Assembly (NCBI RefSeq): GCF_009184635.1
Contig: NZ_WELI01000005.1
Span: forward strand, 372,001-436,000
Length of the DNA: 64,000 bases
Direction of reading: 5' to 3'
DNA from: Rudanella paleaurantiibacter
Lineage (GTDB): Bacteria; Bacteroidota; Bacteroidia; Cytophagales; Spirosomataceae
In this document: positions 42,094-51,742 of the stretch, piece by piece
How the letters are laid out: every line of letters begins with the position of its first letter
How positions within the stretch are numbered: position 1 is the first letter of the stretch
Program-made: the position numbers and the translations under genes
Notes under the pieces: model-generated
What the model was told of the DNA's origin: nothing
The model's database searches: none
Seen by the model: the letters and a program-made list of their open reading frames with translations, nothing else

Positions 42094-44979
42094 ATGCTCA
42101 CACGTTATACATTTTGGTTAGGAATAGGGGTATTGCTGTTGTTGCCCCCAACATGGACATACGCTACCCACGTACGGGCGGGCGAAATCACAACCCGCCG
42201 AATCCCCGGCAGCGCCCTTCGCTACCAGATTACCCTAACGGCTTATTTCGATGAACGCAACGGCCGCCTGGCAGCCGACGACGCCAACGAGGTTGCCTTT
42301 TGCCTCGGTGATGGCACGACGCTCAACGTCCGTCGTATTTCCCGGAACAACATCAACCCCAATACGTCGGTCAATATTTACCAGTTCGAGTACACCTATC
42401 AGGGGCCGGGTGTGTACCAGATTTCGGCGATTATCATTAACCGCAACGATCAAACCATCAACCTGCGGCAACCCTCGCTCGATATTCCGTTCTGGATTCG
42501 AACCACGATCCAGGTCAATGCCGGGCTGGGTTTAAACTCAACCCCCGTTCTGCTCAACCCGCCCCTCGATTCGGCCCGCATTGGACAGCGGTTTTGCCAT
42601 AACCCGGCCGCCTTCGATAGCGACGGCGACAGTCTCGCCTACCGCATGGCCGTTCCGCAGGAAGCAAACCCCGGAGCCATTTGCCGGGGTTTCAACATAA
42701 ACGGCTACCGCGACCCCTCAATTGTTGGGCCTAATCCGCGCAACGAAGCCAATACAGGCCCGGCCTCATTATCGATTAACGCCCGCACCGGCGACCTCTG
42801 CTGGGACTCTCCGGCTCAGGCGGGTCAATACAATATTGCCTTTATCGTGGAAGAATGGCGCGACGGGGTACTTATTGGCGAAATCACCCGCGATATGCAG
42901 ATTTTCGTGAGCGACTCGCGTAACAACCGCCCCCTGCTCGACCCTATCCCCGACCTATGCCGGGAAGCGGGCAGCCTCATCGAAGTGCCTATCCGGGCTA
43001 CCGACCCCGACGGCCAACGGCTGGAACTGACCGCCTTTGGGGGTATCTTCAATCGAAACCCCGAGGGTGTTCCGTACAATCCGCCTATTGTACCCCCACC
43101 CTTTGGCGCACTTATTTCGGTCGCACAACCGCAGACAAGCCCGGCCAATGGGCAAATACGCTGGCAGACGGCCTGTGCCCATATCCGGCAGGAGGAATAC
43201 GACGTGCTCGTCCGCGCGGTCGATTTTCCCGGCCGAACAGCCACTCAGCTGGCAGCCTTGCAGAGTTTTCGCATCCGCATTGTAGGCCCCCGGCCGCAGG
43301 GGTTGCGGGCCACCCCACAAGCCACCGCGACCGGGCGCGCTATCCGGCTCAGCTGGAATCCATACACCTGCCTCCCACCCACAAGCCCCTCTACCGACAG
43401 CACCCGCATGTTGGTGTATCGTCGGGAAGGCTGCGCGCCCCTGCAATCGGGCACCTGCACCACTGGCCTATCGCCCAGCACCGGCTACGCCCTCATCGGC
43501 ACCGTGCCCATCGGCACCAACACTTTTACCGATACCACCGGCCTGCGCCGGGGCATCCAGTATAGCTACCGCATTGTGGCTCGCTATGCGTTGCCAGCGG
43601 GCGGGGAAAGCGTCGTGTCCGATGGTGTGTGCGTAGACCTGCCCCTGCTGGCCCCCCTCATCACCCAAGTCACCGTCGACTCCACCGACAACCAGCGCGG
43701 ACAGATCACCGTCCGATGGACACGACCCATCGGACTAAATCCCGCCGACGGAGGAGCCCCCTTCCAGTACCGCGTTTTCCGCGCTACCGGACTCACCGGC
43801 ACCGACTTCACCCAGATCACCGCTATCACCTCCAGCCTGCAGCCGGGTGTGGCCGATACCGTCTTCGTCGACCGGGGCACCGCAGCACAGCCCCTCAACA
43901 CCCAGGCCAACGCCTACCGATACCGCATCGACTTCTTCCAGACTTCCCCCCAGGGAGCCCTCACCCGCGTCGATGCCACCGAACCGGCCGCCAGCCCACG
44001 GCTTACCCTCAACCCGGCCCTGCGCCAGATTGAGCTCACCTGGGCCACCAACACCCCCTGGTCTAACGACAACCAGACCCACGTCGTCTTCCGATCCCGG
44101 CGCGGTACGGCCGGGCCCCTCGTCGAGGTCGCCCGCGTGCCCGTTCAAGGGCAGCCCTACCGCTACACCGACACGGGCAATTCCACCCTGGCCGGTGTGC
44201 AGAGCCTCTCGCTATCGGTCGACTCCAACTACTGCTACCGTGTGCTGACGGTGGGCCGCTACACCTCCACCACCGCCGTGCGGGGGCTGCTGCTCAACTA
44301 CTCCCAGATCGCCTGCGCCAGTCCGCTCGACACCACCCGGCCCTGTGCCCCCCGGCTGAGTCTGGACTCACTCGCCTGTGACCCGGCCACCCAGCAGGCC
44401 CTCTGCAACCAGACGAGCTTCAGCAACAACCTCCGCTGGCAGTACCCGCCCGCTGGGCAGAGCTGCGAGCCGGCCGACCGCTACAACCTCTACTACAGCC
44501 GCTTGGCTGGGCCCGCCCAGAGCTTCAGCTTGGTTACCACCACGCCCACCACCAGCTTCCGCCACCAGAGCCTGACCACCGTAGCGGGCTGCTACTACGT
44601 GACGGCCGTGAGCCGACGCGGCATTGAGGGACCTGCCTCCAACACGGTCTGTCAGGATGTGTGTCCGCAGTTTGTGTTGCCCAACGTGTTCACCCCCAAC
44701 AACGACGGGCGCAACGACCTCTGGCAGCCGGGCAGTTGCTCGGTGTTTGTGGTGTCGGTGGAGACGGTGATCTACAACCGCTGGGGGGGTCGGGTGTTCA
44801 GCACCTCGGACCCGCAGATCCGGTGGGATGGGCGCAACAGCGCGGGTCAGGAGCAGCCCTCGGGCTTGTACTACTACGAGGTGGTGGTGCGGTTTGGGGG
44901 TCTGGACCCCTCGGCTCCGCCCGTGGTGCTCAAGGGTTGGGTGCAGCTATTCCGGGAGAACGGTGTGGTAGGAGGTTAA
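42094..44979 (+). CDS. Secreted FN3-like protein with type IX (type B) sorting domain, copy 1
   Basis: A 961-residue secreted protein. The signal peptide is MLTRYTFWLGIGVLLLLPPT, then WTYA, followed by a conserved N-terminal block (THVRAGEITTRR ... YQFEYTYQGPGVYQISAIII). The middle has Ig/FN3-like domains (e.g. ALRQIELTWATNTPWSNDNQ) and a Pro-rich flavour. The last ~95 residues (LPNVFTPNNDGRNDLWQPGS ... VIYNRWGGRVFSTSDPQIRW ... LYYYEVVVRFGG) are the gliding-motility-associated C-terminal domain that sends proteins through the type IX secretion system. Probably displayed on the cell surface; ligand unknown. It is a tandem paralogue of the next gene. Confidence 0.93.
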   Translation: MLTRYTFWLGIGVLLLLPPTWTYATHVRAGEITTRRIPGSALRYQITLTAYFDERNGRLAADDANEVAFCLGDGTTLNVRRISRNNINPNTSVNIYQFEYTYQGPGVYQISAIIINRNDQTINLRQPSLDIPFWIRTTIQVNAGLGLNSTPVLLNPPLDSARIGQRFCHNPAAFDSDGDSLAYRMAVPQEANPGAICRGFNINGYRDPSIVGPNPRNEANTGPASLSINARTGDLCWDSPAQAGQYNIAFIVEEWRDGVLIGEITRDMQIFVSDSRNNRPLLDPIPDLCREAGSLIEVPIRATDPDGQRLELTAFGGIFNRNPEGVPYNPPIVPPPFGALISVAQPQTSPANGQIRWQTACAHIRQEEYDVLVRAVDFPGRTATQLAALQSFRIRIVGPRPQGLRATPQATATGRAIRLSWNPYTCLPPTSPSTDSTRMLVYRREGCAPLQSGTCTTGLSPSTGYALIGTVPIGTNTFTDTTGLRRGIQYSYRIVARYALPAGGESVVSDGVCVDLPLLAPLITQVTVDSTDNQRGQITVRWTRPIGLNPADGGAPFQYRVFRATGLTGTDFTQITAITSSLQPGVADTVFVDRGTAAQPLNTQANAYRYRIDFFQTSPQGALTRVDATEPAASPRLTLNPALRQIELTWATNTPWSNDNQTHVVFRSRRGTAGPLVEVARVPVQGQPYRYTDTGNSTLAGVQSLSLSVDSNYCYRVLTVGRYTSTTAVRGLLLNYSQIACASPLDTTRPCAPRLSLDSLACDPATQQALCNQTSFSNNLRWQYPPAGQSCEPADRYNLYYSRLAGPAQSFSLVTTTPTTSFRHQSLTTVAGCYYVTAVSRRGIEGPASNTVCQDVCPQFVLPNVFTPNNDGRNDLWQPGSCSVFVVSVETVIYNRWGGRVFSTSDPQIRWDGRNSAGQEQPSGLYYYEVVVRFGGLDPSAPPVVLKGWVQLFRENGVVGG

Positions 44980-45044
44980 AGTAGTCGAAAAAATACACAT
45001 TTTGCGGCTCCAATCGTTGAGTAGTACGTATTGGTTATTCTTCT

Positions 45045-47918
45045 ATGCACGCAAGATATACTTACTGGCTCGGCCTGGTACTGCTGCTGGGTCTGCTGGC
45101 ACCCACGTTCACATACGCTACCCACGTACGGGCAGGTGAAATCACGACCCGCCGGGTCGACCCGAACCGGCTGGAATACGAGATTACCCTGACCACGTAT
45201 TTCGATGAGCTGAACGGACGAATTGCGTCCGACCAGACCAACTCGGTTGATTTCTGTCTGGGTGATGGATCGATTGTGAATGTTCCCCGTAGTGTTCGGC
45301 GGAACATTAACTCCAACACGTCCATCAACATTTACCGATTCCGGTACACCTATCAGGGGCCGGGTGTGTACCAGATTTCGGTAGCTATCGAAAAACGGAA
45401 CGACCGGACCATCAACCTGCGGCAACCCTCGCAGGACATCACATTCTGGATTCGGACTACCATTCAGGTCAACGCCGGTTTGGGTTTGAACTCAACCCCC
45501 GTTCTGCTCAACCCGCCCCTCGATTCGGCCCGCACGGGGCAGCGGTTTTGCCACAACCCGGCCGCCTTCGATAGCGATGGTGACAGTCTGGCCTACCGCA
45601 TGGCCATTCCGCAGGAGTCGACTACTGGCGCTCCCTGCCGGGGTTTTGCCGTGAATGGCTACCGTGACCCAGCCCGGGGTATCGACCCCAACGCACAAAA
45701 CGAAGCCCGCAACGGACAGGCTACGCTCGGCATTAACCCCACAACCGGCGACCTCTGCTGGGATTCGCCAGCGGTGGCAGGTCAGTACAATATTGCCTTT
45801 ATCATTGAAGAGTGGCGCGACGGGGTACTCATTGGTGAGATCACCCGCGACATGCAAATTATTGTTACCGACTCGCGTAACAACCGCCCCCTGCTCGACC
45901 CTATCCCCGACCTGTGCCGGGAAGCGGGTAGCCTCATCGAAGTGCCTATCCGGGCTACCGACCCCGACGGCCAACGGCTGGAACTGACCGCCTTCGGAGG
46001 TATCTTTAACCGGAACCCCGACGGAACCCAGTACAACCCTCCCATTGTGCCCCTCCCCTTTGCTACGCTCATTTCTCAACCGCAAAGTGGCACTGTGACG
46101 GGACTTATTCGCTGGCAAACGGCCTGTGCCCATATCCGGCAGGAGGAATACGATGTACTGGCGCGCGTAGTCGACGTGCCCGGCCGCACGGCCACCCAGC
46201 TAGCGGCTTTGCAGAGCTTCCGTATCCGCATTATTGCCCCCCGGCCGCAAGGTTTGCGGGCTACCCCACAAGCCACCGCGACCGGGCGCGCTATCCGGCT
46301 CAGCTGGAATCCATACACCTGTATTCCGCCTTCAACCACCACCACGGGTACTTCGGAGATGTTGGTCTATCGTCGGGAAGGGTGCGCGCCCCTGCAATCG
46401 GGCACCTGCACCACCGGCCTGTCGACCAGCACCGGCTACGCCCTCATCGGCACCGTGCCCATCGGCACCAACACCTTTACCGATACCACCGGCCTACGCC
46501 GGGGCATCCAGTATAGCTACCGCATTGTGGCTCGTTTTCCGCCTGTACCGCTGGGCGGTGAGAGTGTCGTGTCCGATGGTGTGTGCGTGGACCTGCCCCT
46601 GCTGGCCCCCCTCATCACCCAAGTCACCGTCGACTCCACCGACAACCAGCGCGGGCAGATCACCGTCCGATGGACACGACCCATCGGACTGAACCCCGCC
46701 GACGGAGGGGCCCCCTTCCAGTACCGCGTTTTCCGCGCTACCGGACTCACCGGCACCGACTTCACCCAGATCACCGCCATCACCTCCAGCCTGCAACCGG
46801 GTGTGGCTGATACCGTCTTCGTCGACCGGGGCCTCAACACCCAGGCCAACGCCTACCGATACCGCATCGACTTCTTCCAGACATCCCCCCAGGGAGCCCT
46901 CACCCGCGTCGATGCCACCGAACCGGCCGCCAGCCCACGGCTCACCCTCAACCCAGCCCTGCGCCAGATTGAGCTCACCTGGGCCACCAACACCCCCTGG
47001 TCTAACGACAACCAGACCCACGTCGTCTTCCGATCCCGGCGCGGTACGGCCGGGCCCCTCGTCGAGGTCGCCCGCGTGCCCGTTCAGGGGCAGCCCTACC
47101 GCTACACCGACACGGGCAATTCCACCCTGGCCGGCGTGCAGAGCCTCTCGCTATCGGTCGACTCCAACTACTGCTACCGGGTGCTGACGGTGGGCCGCTA
47201 CACCTCCACCACCGCCGTGCGGGGGCTGCTGCTCAACTACTCCCAGATCGCCTGCGCCAGTCCGCTCGACACCACCCGGCCCTGTGCCCCCCGGCTGAGC
47301 CTGGACTCGCTCGCCTGTGACCCGGCCACCCAGCAGGCCCTCTGCAACCAGACGAGCTTCAGCAACAACCTCCGCTGGCAGTACCCGCCCGCTGGGCAGA
47401 GCTGCGAGCCGGCCGACCGCTACAACCTCTACTACAGCCGCTTCAGCGGACCCGCCCAGAGCTTCAGCTTAGTCACCACCACGCCCACCACCAGCTTCCG
47501 CCACCAGAGCCTGACCACCGTAGCGGGCTGCTACTACGTGACGGCCGTGAGCCGACGCGGCATCGAGGGGCCAGCCTCCAACACGGTCTGTCAGGATGTG
47601 TGTCCGCAGTTTGTGTTACCCAACGTGTTCACCCCCAACAACGACGGGCGCAACGACCTCTGGCAGCCGGGCAGTTGCTCGGTGTTTGTGGTGTCGGTGG
47701 AGACGGTAATCTACAACCGCTGGGGGGGTCGGGTGTTCAGCACGTCGGACCCGCAGATCCGGTGGGATGGGCGCAACAGCGCGGGTCAGGAGCAGCCCTC
47801 GGGCTTGTACTACTACGAGGTGGTGGTGCGGTTTGGGGGTCTGGACCCCTCGGCTCCGCCCGTGGTGCTCAAGGGTTGGGTGCAGCTATTCCGGGAGAAT
47901 GGCGCATCGGGCGGCTAG
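45045..47918 (+). CDS. Secreted FN3-like protein with type IX (type B) sorting domain, copy 2
   Basis: A 957-residue paralogue of the preceding protein with the same layout: signal peptide MHARYTYWLGLVLLLGLLAP, the THVRAGEITTRR block, FN3/Ig-like middle, and the same type B sorting domain ending LKGWVQLFRENGASGG. The N-terminal third differs at many positions while the C-terminal half is almost identical at base level, with only small indels (a GTAAQP-like insertion present in copy 1 near its residue 600 is missing here). The two start codons share a TTCT just upstream. It ends in a strong terminator. Confidence 0.93.
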   Translation: MHARYTYWLGLVLLLGLLAPTFTYATHVRAGEITTRRVDPNRLEYEITLTTYFDELNGRIASDQTNSVDFCLGDGSIVNVPRSVRRNINSNTSINIYRFRYTYQGPGVYQISVAIEKRNDRTINLRQPSQDITFWIRTTIQVNAGLGLNSTPVLLNPPLDSARTGQRFCHNPAAFDSDGDSLAYRMAIPQESTTGAPCRGFAVNGYRDPARGIDPNAQNEARNGQATLGINPTTGDLCWDSPAVAGQYNIAFIIEEWRDGVLIGEITRDMQIIVTDSRNNRPLLDPIPDLCREAGSLIEVPIRATDPDGQRLELTAFGGIFNRNPDGTQYNPPIVPLPFATLISQPQSGTVTGLIRWQTACAHIRQEEYDVLARVVDVPGRTATQLAALQSFRIRIIAPRPQGLRATPQATATGRAIRLSWNPYTCIPPSTTTTGTSEMLVYRREGCAPLQSGTCTTGLSTSTGYALIGTVPIGTNTFTDTTGLRRGIQYSYRIVARFPPVPLGGESVVSDGVCVDLPLLAPLITQVTVDSTDNQRGQITVRWTRPIGLNPADGGAPFQYRVFRATGLTGTDFTQITAITSSLQPGVADTVFVDRGLNTQANAYRYRIDFFQTSPQGALTRVDATEPAASPRLTLNPALRQIELTWATNTPWSNDNQTHVVFRSRRGTAGPLVEVARVPVQGQPYRYTDTGNSTLAGVQSLSLSVDSNYCYRVLTVGRYTSTTAVRGLLLNYSQIACASPLDTTRPCAPRLSLDSLACDPATQQALCNQTSFSNNLRWQYPPAGQSCEPADRYNLYYSRFSGPAQSFSLVTTTPTTSFRHQSLTTVAGCYYVTAVSRRGIEGPASNTVCQDVCPQFVLPNVFTPNNDGRNDLWQPGSCSVFVVSVETVIYNRWGGRVFSTSDPQIRWDGRNSAGQEQPSGLYYYEVVVRFGGLDPSAPPVVLKGWVQLFRENGASGG

Positions 47919-47956
47919 GCCGAAACGTGGTTTTTAGTTTATCGTTTTTAGTTTTT

Positions 47957-48000
47957 GGTGCGCGCCGGAGGATAGATCCTTCCAGCGCGCACCTTTTTTG
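47957..48000 (+). terminator. Terminator after the second type-B-sorted protein gene
   Basis: A 9-bp perfect GC stem (GGTGCGCGC 47957-47965, complement 47985-47993) with an inner GGAGGA/TCCTTCC stem, followed by six T. Confidence 0.85.
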
Positions 48001-48254
48001 TACAAACCATCCATAAAGCAAGTGATAACCGGATAAACTATTTCTGACAAACCGGCTTTTCAACGTAACCTATACCACAGATTACCGTCACAAACTCACT
48101 TTAGGCCGCGCATACCCGCGAACCCGCCCACAAAGGCCAAAATAGCCTTTAAACGCGGTTTTTCGCATTTTATTTCGTATCTTTAAAGGGTCGAACGTCG
48201 AGGTTCCGACCTCGATTCTACCTATCAATTTAATATATTATTCCGTACCGATTC
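48001..48254. promoter_or_regulatory. Upstream region of the topoisomerase IV gene
   Basis: No gene in this 254-bp stretch. TATCTTTA at about 48177-48184 is a one-mismatch -7 box some 70 bp before the parC ATG, the best promoter candidate here. Confidence 0.35.
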
Positions 48255-50909
48255 ATGGTGAACGAAAACGAACATCAGGAGCCCACTGACGAGCGTACAA
48301 CAACAACAAATACAAATGAACCCCAGGAGGAGACCCTACAAACCCAAACGGTGGTGTCGGGCCTCTACGAAAACTGGTTTTTGGATTATGCCTCTTACGT
48401 TATCCTCGAACGGGCCGTGCCGGCCGTTGAGGATGGCTTAAAACCGGTTCAGCGTCGGATTCTGCACGCGCTGAAAGACATGGACGATGGGCGGTTCAAC
48501 AAGGTGGCCAACGTGATTGGGCAGACCATGCAGTACCACCCCCACGGCGATGCCTCGATTGGCGACGCCCTGGTGAACATCGGTCAGAAAAACCTCTTGT
48601 TTGATACACAGGGCAACTGGGGCAACCTCCTGACGGGCGACGGGGCCGCTGCTCCGCGCTACATTGAGGTTCGCCTGTCGAAGTTTGGACAGGAGGTTGT
48701 GTTTAACCATCAGACAACCGAATGGCAACTCTCGTACGACGGTCGGAAACGCGAACCCGTTACGCTGCCCGTTAAATTCCCATTGCTGCTGGCGATGGGC
48801 GTTGAGGGAATTGCCGTGGGCCTTTCAACCAAGGTTCTACCGCATAACTTCAATGAACTGATTGAGGCTTCGATTCAGATTCTGAAAGACAAACCGGTTC
48901 AGGTTTTTCCCGACTTCCTGACGGGTGGTCAGGTCGACGTCAGCAATTACAACGACGGCGCCCGGGGCGGTAAAGTGCGGGTGCGGGCCAAGATTGAGGA
49001 GCTGGATAAAAAGACCCTCGTGATCCGCGAGATTCCGTTTGGCACCACCACTACTTCGGTGAAGGACTCGATTCTTAAGGCTAACGAAGACGGTAAGATC
49101 AAGATCAAGAAGGTAGATGACCTGACCTCGAAAGACGTCGAGATTCACGTGCATCTGGCCCCCGGCGTTTCGCCCGACATCACGATTGACGCGCTTTACG
49201 CCTTCACGGAGTGCGAAGTCTCTATTTCGCCCAATGCCTGCGTTATTATCAAAGACAAGCCCCACTTTGTCAGCGTAACGGATATTCTGCGGATCAACAC
49301 GCACCAAACCGTTCATCTGCTACAACGTGAGCTGGAAATCCGGCAGCTGGAACTCCGCGAGAAGCTCCTCTACAGTTCGCTGGAGAAGATCTTTATTGAA
49401 AACCGCATCTACCGGAAAATCGAAGAATGCGAGACGTTCGAAGCGGTCATCAGTACGATTGATAAAGCACTGACGAAGTTTAAGAAGGATTTCTACCGCG
49501 AGATCACGGAGGACGATATTCTGCGCCTGACTGAGATCAAGATCAAGCGAATTTCGAAGTACGACGGTTTCAAGGCTGAGGAACTGATGCGGAAGCTGGA
49601 GCAGGAACTGGCCGAAACCGAAGACAACCTCGCCAACCTGACCCGCTACGCCATTGCGTACTTCAAGGACTTGCAGAAACGCTACGGTAAAGGGCGCGAA
49701 CGTATGACCGAAATTCGGGCATTCAACACGATTTCGGCCAATGTGGTAGCCGCGGCTAACCAGAAACTCTACGTTGACCGCGAAGGGGGCTTTATCGGGT
49801 ACGGCCTGAAGAAGGATGAGTTTGTGAGTGACTGTTCGGATATCGACGACGTCATTGTGTTCCGACGCGACGGCAAGTTTCTCGTGACGAAAGTGCAGGA
49901 CAAGGTATTTGTCGGAAAAGACATTATTTACTGCGCCGTATTCAAGAAGAACGACGAACGCAAGATTTACAACCTCGTTTACCTGGATGCCAAGTCGGGG
50001 ATTTCGATGACCAAGCGGTTTGCCGTGACGGGCGTCACCCGCGACCGGGAGTACGACCTGACCATGGGCAACCCCAAGTCGAAAATCACGTACTTCACAG
50101 CCAACGACAATGGCGAGGCCGAAGTGGTGACTGTAAATCTGACGGCGCAGAGTTCGGCCAAGGTAAAAGCGTTTGACTTCGACTTTGCCAGCATCGGTGT
50201 GAAAAATCGCTCGGCGCAGGGCAACATTCTGACGAAATATCCGGTACGGAAGATTAGTTTAAAGACGGCCGGTACTTCAACCTTAGGTGGAGTTGATATC
50301 TGGTACGACGAACACCTGGGTCGGCTCAACCGCGACGAACGGGGACGTTTCCTGGGCAACTTCGAAGCGAAAGACGTGGTGCTGGTCGTTTATAAAAATG
50401 GGGAGTACGAACTTACAAGCTTTGACCTCACCAACCGGTACGAGCCAAACGATATTACCGTGTTGTGCAAGTTTGCGCCCGAAACGGTGCTGTCGGCGGT
50501 GTATTACGAAGCGAACCAAAAGTTCTGGTACGTGAAACGCTTTAAGATTGAGACCACCTCAGTTGACAAGAAGTTCAACTTCATTGGCGACACCAAAGGG
50601 TCGAAACTGCTGGCAGTTACCACGGATACTCAACCGCGTATTGAGATTATCCATCAGGTAAAAGAGCGCGGCCCCATTGAAAAGATGATTCTGGAACCCG
50701 CTGGGTTTATCGATATCCGGGGTTGGAAGGCGCTTGGCAACAAGCTACCCTTTGTGAAAGTTAAAGAAGTGAAGCTGCTCGAACCGAAGCTCGTATCGTC
50801 TGACGATGCGGACGGAGCGAGTAGCCCGGCACCGGCCGCTCCGCTGCTCCCCGAAAAAGAGCTGGAGGCCGTTGCAGAGCCCGTTGATGGGCAGTTAGGC
50901 TTGTTTTAA
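48255..50909 (+). CDS. parC: DNA topoisomerase IV subunit A (gyrase-A-like)
   Basis: An 884-residue type IIA topoisomerase subunit. A Thr/Glu-rich N-terminal extension of about 35 residues precedes the breakage-reunion domain. That domain carries PVQRRILHALKDMDDGRFNK, YHPHGDASIGDALV and the catalytic Y136 in AAPRYIEVRL. The C-terminal beta-pinwheel is short and degenerate, as in Bacteroidota ParC, and the tail is Pro/Ala/Glu-rich. It relaxes and decatenates DNA together with ParE, whose gene is not in this window. ParC is chosen over GyrA because no GyrA-box (QRRGGKG-like) motif is visible; the distinction is an inference. Confidence 0.92.
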   Translation: MVNENEHQEPTDERTTTTNTNEPQEETLQTQTVVSGLYENWFLDYASYVILERAVPAVEDGLKPVQRRILHALKDMDDGRFNKVANVIGQTMQYHPHGDASIGDALVNIGQKNLLFDTQGNWGNLLTGDGAAAPRYIEVRLSKFGQEVVFNHQTTEWQLSYDGRKREPVTLPVKFPLLLAMGVEGIAVGLSTKVLPHNFNELIEASIQILKDKPVQVFPDFLTGGQVDVSNYNDGARGGKVRVRAKIEELDKKTLVIREIPFGTTTTSVKDSILKANEDGKIKIKKVDDLTSKDVEIHVHLAPGVSPDITIDALYAFTECEVSISPNACVIIKDKPHFVSVTDILRINTHQTVHLLQRELEIRQLELREKLLYSSLEKIFIENRIYRKIEECETFEAVISTIDKALTKFKKDFYREITEDDILRLTEIKIKRISKYDGFKAEELMRKLEQELAETEDNLANLTRYAIAYFKDLQKRYGKGRERMTEIRAFNTISANVVAAANQKLYVDREGGFIGYGLKKDEFVSDCSDIDDVIVFRRDGKFLVTKVQDKVFVGKDIIYCAVFKKNDERKIYNLVYLDAKSGISMTKRFAVTGVTRDREYDLTMGNPKSKITYFTANDNGEAEVVTVNLTAQSSAKVKAFDFDFASIGVKNRSAQGNILTKYPVRKISLKTAGTSTLGGVDIWYDEHLGRLNRDERGRFLGNFEAKDVVLVVYKNGEYELTSFDLTNRYEPNDITVLCKFAPETVLSAVYYEANQKFWYVKRFKIETTSVDKKFNFIGDTKGSKLLAVTTDTQPRIEIIHQVKERGPIEKMILEPAGFIDIRGWKALGNKLPFVKVKEVKLLEPKLVSSDDADGASSPAPAAPLLPEKELEAVAEPVDGQLGLF

Positions 50910-50912
50910 ATG

Positions 50913-50951
50913 GCTTATGGGGGCAGTAGCCGATTTACTGCCCCCATAAGC
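50913..50951 (+). terminator. Strong hairpin between parC and the SanA-like gene
   Basis: A perfect 16-bp inverted repeat (50913-50928 and 50936-50951, 7-nt loop) with a GGGGGC/GCCCCC core, 3 bp after the parC stop. There is no T-run, so it may attenuate rather than stop read-through into the gene that starts at 50962. Confidence 0.65.
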
Positions 50952-50961
50952 ACAAGTTCAC

Positions 50962-51666
50962 ATGAATACGAGCGTGTACTCATCTGATCACAGCAACGGT
51001 GCATCGTCACGGCGGCCTTATCCGGCTCGGCTGGTTAAACGCATGGTCAAAATCCTGGTTCTATCGGGGTTTGTGAGCGTGGTGGTCGTACTGCTCTGCA
51101 ACTGGTGGGTGGTTACCAGTACGCGCAACCAGATTTATTTCAACATCCATCAGCTCCCTTCCAACGATGTGGCCCTGGTACTGGGCACGAGTAAGTTTGT
51201 GCGTAGTGGCAAGGAGAATCTGTTTTTTCGGTACCGGATGGAGGCTACCGCCCGGCTTTGGAAAGAGGGGAAGATCAAGTACATCATTCTAAGCGGCAAC
51301 AACGACTCTGAGTATTACAATGAGCCGATGGATATGCAGAAGGCCCTGCTCAAGCTGGGTGTGCCCGAAGATGTTATGACACTTGATTATGCCGGCTTCC
51401 GCACGTTCGACTCGGTGGTTCGCTGCAAAGAAGTGTTCAATCAGGACAAGATCACGATTGTATCGCAGAACTTCCACAACGCCCGCGCCCTGTACATCGG
51501 GAATCATGAAGGTATTGAAGCCATCGCCTTTGCCGCGCAGGATGTTCCCGATGGATACTCATTGCGTACACTAATTCGCGAGTATATGGCCCGCCCCTAC
51601 GCCATGCTCGATGTGTACCTGATTCGGCCAAAGCCCGAACGAGGCAACTGGCCTAAAACCCGCTAA
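50962..51666 (+). CDS. SanA/YdcF-like DUF218 protein
   Basis: A 234-residue inner-membrane protein. One membrane segment (residues about 28-50; ILVLSGFVSVVVVLLCNWWV) anchors a DUF218 domain: DVALVLGTSKFVRSGKENLF, EATARLWKEGKIKYIILSGN, DYAGFRTFDSVVRCKEVFN and TIVSQNFHNARALYIGNHEG. This matches the ElyC/SanA/YdcF family; SanA is linked to envelope barrier function and vancomycin resistance at high temperature in E. coli. The biochemical activity is not established. It follows parC across a hairpin. Confidence 0.9.
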   Translation: MNTSVYSSDHSNGASSRRPYPARLVKRMVKILVLSGFVSVVVVLLCNWWVVTSTRNQIYFNIHQLPSNDVALVLGTSKFVRSGKENLFFRYRMEATARLWKEGKIKYIILSGNNDSEYYNEPMDMQKALLKLGVPEDVMTLDYAGFRTFDSVVRCKEVFNQDKITIVSQNFHNARALYIGNHEGIEAIAFAAQDVPDGYSLRTLIREYMARPYAMLDVYLIRPKPERGNWPKTR

Positions 51667-51688
51667 ACCGTTAGGGCCAAAATCAAAA

Positions 51689-51717
51689 CGGGCAAACCGA
51701 TAAGATCGATCTGCCCG
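51689..51717. terminator. Weak hairpin between convergent SanA-like and LytTR genes
   Basis: CGGGCA / TGCCCG outer stem (51689-51694 and 51712-51717) with an inner GAT/ATC pairing. Its position between convergent stops suggests a terminator; there is no long T-run. Confidence 0.4.
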
Positions 51718-51742
51718 CGCGTTATGGGAAGGCTCAATCCAA

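Noticed and set aside
42957-43565. Plus- and minus-strand frames within the two type-IX paralogues
   Set aside because: His/Arg/Pro-rich products that recur in both copies only because the DNA is duplicated; out of frame with the real genes.
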